NCBI GenBank assembly: GCA_964545715.1
Contig: CAZJHX010000156.1
Coordinates: 1 to 24,859 of the forward strand
From: CAZJHX01 sp964545715
GTDB lineage: Bacteria; Myxococcota_A; UBA9042; GCA-2863065
Length of the DNA stretch: 24,859 nucleotides
Reading direction: 5' to 3'
The notes beneath the pieces were generated by a model. That model was not told where the DNA came from. It saw only the letters and a program-made list of their open reading frames with translations, and searched no databases. The translations under genes and the position numbers were made by a program. This document shows, in pieces, positions 21,233 through 24,859 of this stretch (positions within the stretch are counted from its first letter, which is position 1; each line of letters starts with the position of its first letter).

Positions 21233-21687
21233 CGCTGAGAAACCTTGCCGTAATCCTGGGGCTGTCGATGTGCCAGGGCTGCTTGCTTGGCGACCCCTTC
21301 GCGGCCGGTCTGTCCCGCATTCAGGACCTCTCCGGGCAGCTGGCCGTCCGCGAGTGCCGCTGCCTGTGGGAGACCTTCGGGTACGACTCACGCGACGCGT
21401 GCTTAGAAGACCGGCGCCCCGATCCGACCGTGCAGGCCTGCATCGGAGAGCGGATCGAGTCCGAGGCGGGCTGGATCTTGAAAGACAAATACGCGGACAT
21501 CATCCGCGCCAAACAGCGACGGCTGGAGCGCATGGGCGACACCCTCGGCGCGCTGGTGAGCTGCCTGGACCGCTTTGAATGTGACGAGTTTCCGGACCCG
21601 GCGGGCACCTGCTACGAGACCGTGCAGGGCAGCTCATACGAGAGCGATCGCAGCTGGCTCGCCAAGAAGGCCGAGACCTGTGACTGA
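21226..21687 (+). CDS. Small Cys-containing exported protein, probable lipoprotein
   Basis: This 153-residue protein overlaps the preceding Cys-rich lipoprotein gene by 7 nt (ATGGTAG), with GAGGGG 8 nt before its ATG. The N-terminus MVALRNLAVILGLSMCQGCL is a signal peptide; Cys16 or Cys19 could be lipidated, although neither lipobox is ideal. The mature part has six further Cys residues in pairs (RECRCLW, DACL, QACIG, SCLDRFECD, GTCYE) and two amphipathic helices (ILKDKYADIIRAKQRRLERM). I do not recognise a family. Coupling to the upstream gene suggests the two products act together on the cell surface. Its stop lies 3 nt from the stop of the convergent 850-residue lipoprotein gene. Confidence 0.75.
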   Translation: MVALRNLAVILGLSMCQGCLLGDPFAAGLSRIQDLSGQLAVRECRCLWETFGYDSRDACLEDRRPDPTVQACIGERIESEAGWILKDKYADIIRAKQRRLERMGDTLGALVSCLDRFECDEFPDPAGTCYETVQGSSYESDRSWLAKKAETCD

Positions 21688-21690
21688 CGC

Positions 21691-24243
21691 CTACTGGCCG
21701 ATCGCGGCGTCCAGGTCGAACTGCCCGGCCTCGATGAAGCCGCCGCCGTCGCCGCGCGTGTAGGCCTTCACGTCCGCAAACGCGTCCTCCTCGAAGTCCA
21801 TGTTGACCAGCCACTCGCGGTCCGCGGGCCCGACGAGCCCCAGCAGCGTGTAGGCGACCAGGTGATGGCTCTCGAAGCCCAGCGTGTCGGCCAGCCCCAG
21901 CGACAGAATCTTCAAGACCGACTGCAGCAGGCCCAGGTCGTCGGCGCGCTCCACCAGGTCGTCGTACATCTTGGCCACGACCGCGCCGCGCATCTCGGCG
22001 ATGGAGCGAATCGTGACCTCGATGTCCTGCCCCACGCCGATGTCGGCCAGAATAAAGGCCCCGCTTCCGATCGGCTGGTCCTCGATACGGATCGCCGCCA
22101 TGTCGTCCAGCCGCAGCCACTCGGCCCGCGCCTCGGCGTAGATGTCGCGCATGTCTTCCAGCTTGTCGTCCTCGTCCTCGACCCAGTCCAGCGCCTTGTC
22201 GAACTTGGTGTCGTGCTCTTTTGAGCGCTTGGACACGATCAGCACCAGCACCTGCTCAAGCCTGCCCATGAATACGTCGGGCTCCACCTCGGCGAACATC
22301 TTGCTGAGGCCCGCTTCGGTGAAGCGCACGTCCGACAGCAGCGAGCTGCGGCCTGCCAGGGAGTCGAACGCGTAGTGCTGCTCCTGAACCGCGCTCAGCG
22401 CCAGCTTCAGGTCAAAGAGCGACTGCGCCGCCTCCGCCCCCGCCGAGAACGCCGGGTCGTAGCCGCGCGAGTCGACGCCCTGAACCACGGGGGCCACCGC
22501 CGCTTCGAGATCCGCCTTCCACGAGGCCACCTCGGTCTCGGTGATCAGCTCGGCGACGCACTCTTCGTACTCGTCCTCACACAACGGGTCGTTGTCCTCG
22601 TCGTCACACTCCTCGCACGTCAGGTCGACCTTGTGCTGCAGCTGCTCAAACGACTTGGTCAGGTCGCCGTACAAGGTGGTCATGTCCACCAGCGCCAGCA
22701 GCGCCGCGTCCACGTGGTCCAGGACCTGGTCGCGATCGGTGAACTTATCCGCCTCGCTCACCGCCACCCGCAGGTTGCTCGTCGCGCCCTGCAGCTCGCC
22801 GCCGGTCCACGTCTGCGACGTCACGACCGTGCGCTTGGAGCCCCACTTGCGCCAGAACTTGCCGGTGCTCTGGGCCAGCACGTCGAACAGGATCTCCTGC
22901 AGCGTGGTCCCGTCGTCGATGTACACCACGCCCTGGGCCTCGTTGACCTCAGAGAAGAAGCGCATGCTCATCAGGTGCGCGCCCAGATAGCGCCGCTGCG
23001 AGTTCAGCTGGCGCTCAAAGCTCACCAGCCCGGTCACGCCCGAGTCCGGCCGGTCCGCCAGCGTCTGCGCGAGTCGCAGATCGCCGCCCACCGCCTGCTT
23101 GATCGCGGCCTCCACAGCCGGATCGCCGTGCTCCAGGTTCATGCGAAAGCGCTGCAGTGTAATCCGCTCGGACGCGCTGGACGACACGCCCTCCACGCCG
23201 TAGCTGAGCAGCCCCTTCTTGTCGACGTAGTTGCGCAGCGCCTTGGCCGCGATGTCGCCCAAAGAGAAGCTGTGCGAGCCGATGCTGACCTCCAGCAGAT
23301 CCGGCACGTCCGTCAGGCCCCAGCCGCTGCTCAGCCCCGCGTGCAGGCCCTTGGTCTGCGCCTCGCGGATGCCCACGTCCAGGTACAGCAGGTCGGACTC
23401 GCCGCGGATTAGCTGCACGTCCAGCCCACCCTCCAGCTGGATGTGCCCGCCCAGGCTGAAGCGCGCCGTCAGCAGCAGGTGGTCCACGGGGCTGAAGGAG
23501 TACACGGGGATGTTGGCCGCGATGTTGAGCCCGAAGACGCCCTGACCGCTGAGCGCGATCGCCTCACCGGGCTTCATTTTGCGCATGTCCTCGACGCCGC
23601 GAGGCAGAATGAAGCCCCGCACCTCTTTGAACGCCTGCAGCGGGTTCTTCAAGATGGCCTCGACGTTGCCGTCGTGCGCCCCAACCATGGTGGCGACCAG
23701 GGTGGTCTGTGGCCTGAAACCCAGCACGATCGGCACGTCCTCCACCTCGGTGTGGAACGCCGTCGACCCGGACAGGCTCACGTTGAAGCTGCTCTCCGCA
23801 AAGTACGTGTCAGCGCCCGACGCCAGGTGCGCCTCCCGAATCGCGTTGATCTGGGTGAGGAAGTCGGTCTCGCCAAAGCGCTTGGTCAGCCCTGACTTCA
23901 GCTTCGACAGTCCGTTGATCTCCGAGCCGCCCTCAAAGCCCTCCTCCAGTCCGAACAGCGCCGTCTCGCTGACCTTCAGGTCCACCCAGGGCACCTCGTC
24001 CAGCAGGTCGTTCAGCTGGTCCGTCGCCAGGCTCGCCGCCCGGTCCACCAGGTCGCGCAGCAGCAGCTCTTTGGTGTGCCGAAAGTAGTCCCTGACGGCG
24101 AAAGTCACCCCGTCGAACTTGCCGGAATCACCGTTCAGTACGCCGACCGGCTCGTTTCCGGGCGCCGGGATCTCAGCGTCGTCCGCACACCCCGAGTAGA
24201 CCGACGCGATCAGCGCCACGACCAACAGCTTTTTCAGATGCAT
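21691..24243 (-). CDS. 850-residue lipoprotein of unknown function
   Basis: This is a very large predicted lipoprotein with signal peptide MHLKKLLVVALIASVYSGC (Cys19). The first 400 residues are beta-rich with alternating Gly and aromatic residues (for example ARFSLGGHIQLEGGLDVQLI, GLHAGLSSGWGLTDVPDLLE), which could be a barrel or prism-like domain. The central and C-terminal parts are strongly helical with acidic stretches (DWVEDEDDKLEDMRDIYAEA). A Cys/acidic insert (CEECDDEDNDPLC ... YEEC) near residue 590 may bind a divalent metal. No catalytic motif or named domain is recognisable. The ATG at 24243 is chosen because it gives the clean signal peptide; the ribosome site is poor. It is convergent with the sigma-54-driven lipoprotein pair and divergent from the pectinacetylesterase-like gene. 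Confidence 0.75.
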   Translation of the reverse strand: MHLKKLLVVALIASVYSGCADDAEIPAPGNEPVGVLNGDSGKFDGVTFAVRDYFRHTKELLLRDLVDRAASLATDQLNDLLDEVPWVDLKVSETALFGLEEGFEGGSEINGLSKLKSGLTKRFGETDFLTQINAIREAHLASGADTYFAESSFNVSLSGSTAFHTEVEDVPIVLGFRPQTTLVATMVGAHDGNVEAILKNPLQAFKEVRGFILPRGVEDMRKMKPGEAIALSGQGVFGLNIAANIPVYSFSPVDHLLLTARFSLGGHIQLEGGLDVQLIRGESDLLYLDVGIREAQTKGLHAGLSSGWGLTDVPDLLEVSIGSHSFSLGDIAAKALRNYVDKKGLLSYGVEGVSSSASERITLQRFRMNLEHGDPAVEAAIKQAVGGDLRLAQTLADRPDSGVTGLVSFERQLNSQRRYLGAHLMSMRFFSEVNEAQGVVYIDDGTTLQEILFDVLAQSTGKFWRKWGSKRTVVTSQTWTGGELQGATSNLRVAVSEADKFTDRDQVLDHVDAALLALVDMTTLYGDLTKSFEQLQHKVDLTCEECDDEDNDPLCEDEYEECVAELITETEVASWKADLEAAVAPVVQGVDSRGYDPAFSAGAEAAQSLFDLKLALSAVQEQHYAFDSLAGRSSLLSDVRFTEAGLSKMFAEVEPDVFMGRLEQVLVLIVSKRSKEHDTKFDKALDWVEDEDDKLEDMRDIYAEARAEWLRLDDMAAIRIEDQPIGSGAFILADIGVGQDIEVTIRSIAEMRGAVVAKMYDDLVERADDLGLLQSVLKILSLGLADTLGFESHHLVAYTLLGLVGPADREWLVNMDFEEDAFADVKAYTRGDGGGFIEAGQFDLDAAIGQ

Positions 24244-24310
24244 TCTGAATGTGTCCCACCACCGCGCCGGTCCGTCAATGACGCCGGTCAATTGGCCGAC
24301 AAGCCTGCCT

Positions 24311-24332
24311 GACGCCCGAGCGCTCGAGCGTC
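24311..24332. promoter_or_regulatory. 22-bp inverted repeat upstream of sigma-54 promoter
   Basis: A near-perfect inverted repeat has outer arms GACGC/GCGTC and inner palindrome CGAGCGCTCG, separated by one mismatched pair. It lies about 80-100 bp before the -24/-12 element at 24410-24425, the distance at which sigma-54 enhancer-binding proteins usually bind. It could also be a hairpin in the leader of the divergent gene. Confidence 0.4.
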
Positions 24333-24409
24333 AAACCGCGGAGACGCCGGCACGCGCCGTTTGATGTTGAGGTTGAATGATTACGGATGCTTACCCTGTT
24401 CACGAGGGT

Positions 24410-24425
24410 TGGTCGCGGCCTTGCA
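24410..24425 (+). promoter_or_regulatory. Sigma-54 (-24/-12) promoter candidate
   Basis: TGGTCGC-GGCC-TTGCA keeps GG and GC 10 nt apart and has a perfect -12 TTGCA; the -24 box differs from TGGCACG at several less conserved positions. Predicted transcription start is near 24436, within a small GTGGG/CCCAC hairpin (24433-24447), giving a leader of about 32 nt before the ATG at 24468. Confidence 0.55.
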
Positions 24426-24467
24426 CAGACAGGTGGGCATAACCCACAAAACAAGCGAGGTGAGGAG

Positions 24468-24859
24468 ATGTTGAACCGGATTGTCGTATTTATGGTGTGC
24501 GCCGGCGTTGTTCTGGCGGGGTGCAGTGATATCGAGGTGCCGCCGGCGGAGATGGTCGACACACCCTCGGAATCAGCGCCTGCCGTCCCGGAGCCGGAGC
24601 CGGAGTCGGCCGAGCCGGAGCTGACCGAGCCGGAGCTGACCGAGCCGGGCGCGCTGCCGCTGGCGGAGGCGCTCGAGTCGGTGTGTCCCAACGCGGGCAA
24701 CCCCAAGCAGCCGTATCCCAACGCCCTCAGCGCGGGCGACGACCTGCACAAGCTGACCCTTGATGGCGCGGACGCCGTTTGCAACGACGGGACACCGGCT
24801 GTGCTCTTTGTGCGGGGCGCGCTGACGGCCGCGGCGGCCAACCGCTGGGTGTTCTATAT
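24468..24859 (+). CDS. Pectinacetylesterase/NOTUM-like lipoprotein (5' part)
   Basis: The first 130 residues are present; the gene runs off the window. The signal peptide MLNRIVVFMVCAGVVLAGC has an ideal lipobox LAGC (Cys19). Residues about 36-62 are a Pro/Glu-rich spacer with EPELT repeats. From about residue 65 the sequence resembles the start of the pectinacetylesterase (PAE/NOTUM) alpha/beta hydrolase family, notably DAVCNDGTPAVLFVR followed by ANRWVFY, which matches the family's CNDGSP...R(G)...W(V/L)(I/F) stretch just before the oxyanion GGG motif. Catalytic residues would lie beyond the edge, so activity cannot be judged. The ATG is fixed by GAGGTG 5 nt upstream. The sigma-54 promoter at 24410-24425 is the likely driver. 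It is probably an esterase acting on acylated polysaccharide or lipid-modified protein. Confidence 0.75.
   Translation, partial: MLNRIVVFMVCAGVVLAGCSDIEVPPAEMVDTPSESAPAVPEPEPESAEPELTEPELTEPGALPLAEALESVCPNAGNPKQPYPNALSAGDDLHKLTLDGADAVCNDGTPAVLFVRGALTAAAANRWVFY

Overview
The window is GC-rich bacterial DNA with tightly packed genes on both strands. Ten of about 22 genes encode proteins with a lipoprotein signal peptide, and many carry domains or spacers typical of Myxococcota/Bradymonadota-type predators and social deltaproteobacteria: Dickkopf-like cysteine modules, RCC1-type propeller repeats, HYDIN/ASH and PKD domains, Asp-Thr-Gly spacers, Sel1 repeats and an NBR1-like Ig domain. I infer an uncultured or poorly characterised Myxococcota-like chromosome. 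No rRNA, tRNA, CRISPR array, insertion sequence or phage gene is visible.

Layout. (1) 1-452: a perfect 55-bp tandem duplication, a truncated DUF5615-like toxin and a DUF433 antitoxin, i.e. the remains of a toxin-antitoxin pair. (2) 453-1056: no supportable gene. (3) 1057-11315: mostly cell-surface proteins. These are an Ig-like lipoprotein, a small exported protein with an Sm/SH3-like tail, a Cys-rich lipoprotein, a Sel1-repeat protein, an NBR1-domain lipoprotein, a GNAT-like protein, a large HYDIN/PKD lipoprotein and a zincin-like lipoprotein. (4) 11267-17346: a metabolic block of an extended SDR, a TPP-dependent (acetolactate-synthase-like) enzyme, a TetR regulator, a degenerate SDR and a FATP-type acyl-CoA ligase. 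The two divergent arms meet at a 37-bp perfect inverted repeat that is almost certainly the TetR operator. (5) 17364-18500: an RCC1-repeat lipoprotein. (6) 18529-20451: a metal-efflux module. It contains an SO_0444/ArsP-like permease with a fused C-terminal HMA domain, a divergent ArsR-family regulator and a 63-aa Cys/His-rich protein. ArsR-type operators with identical 8-bp spacing lie in the divergent intergenic region and at the small gene's promoter. (7) 20591-24859: two overlapping Cys-rich lipoproteins, an 850-aa orphan lipoprotein and the start of a pectinacetylesterase/NOTUM-like lipoprotein that runs off the window.

Two themes stand out. First, several lipoprotein genes are preceded by close matches to the sigma-54 -24/-12 promoter (2134-2149 minus, 20546-20561 plus, 24410-24425 plus, and weaker at 3009-3024 plus). 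This suggests a sigma-54/enhancer-binding-protein regulon of surface lipoproteins. Second, the ArsR, HMA-permease and small Cys-rich protein set looks like a self-contained metal-response unit whose small member I do not recognise. All calls come from reading the sequence; no database search was possible.
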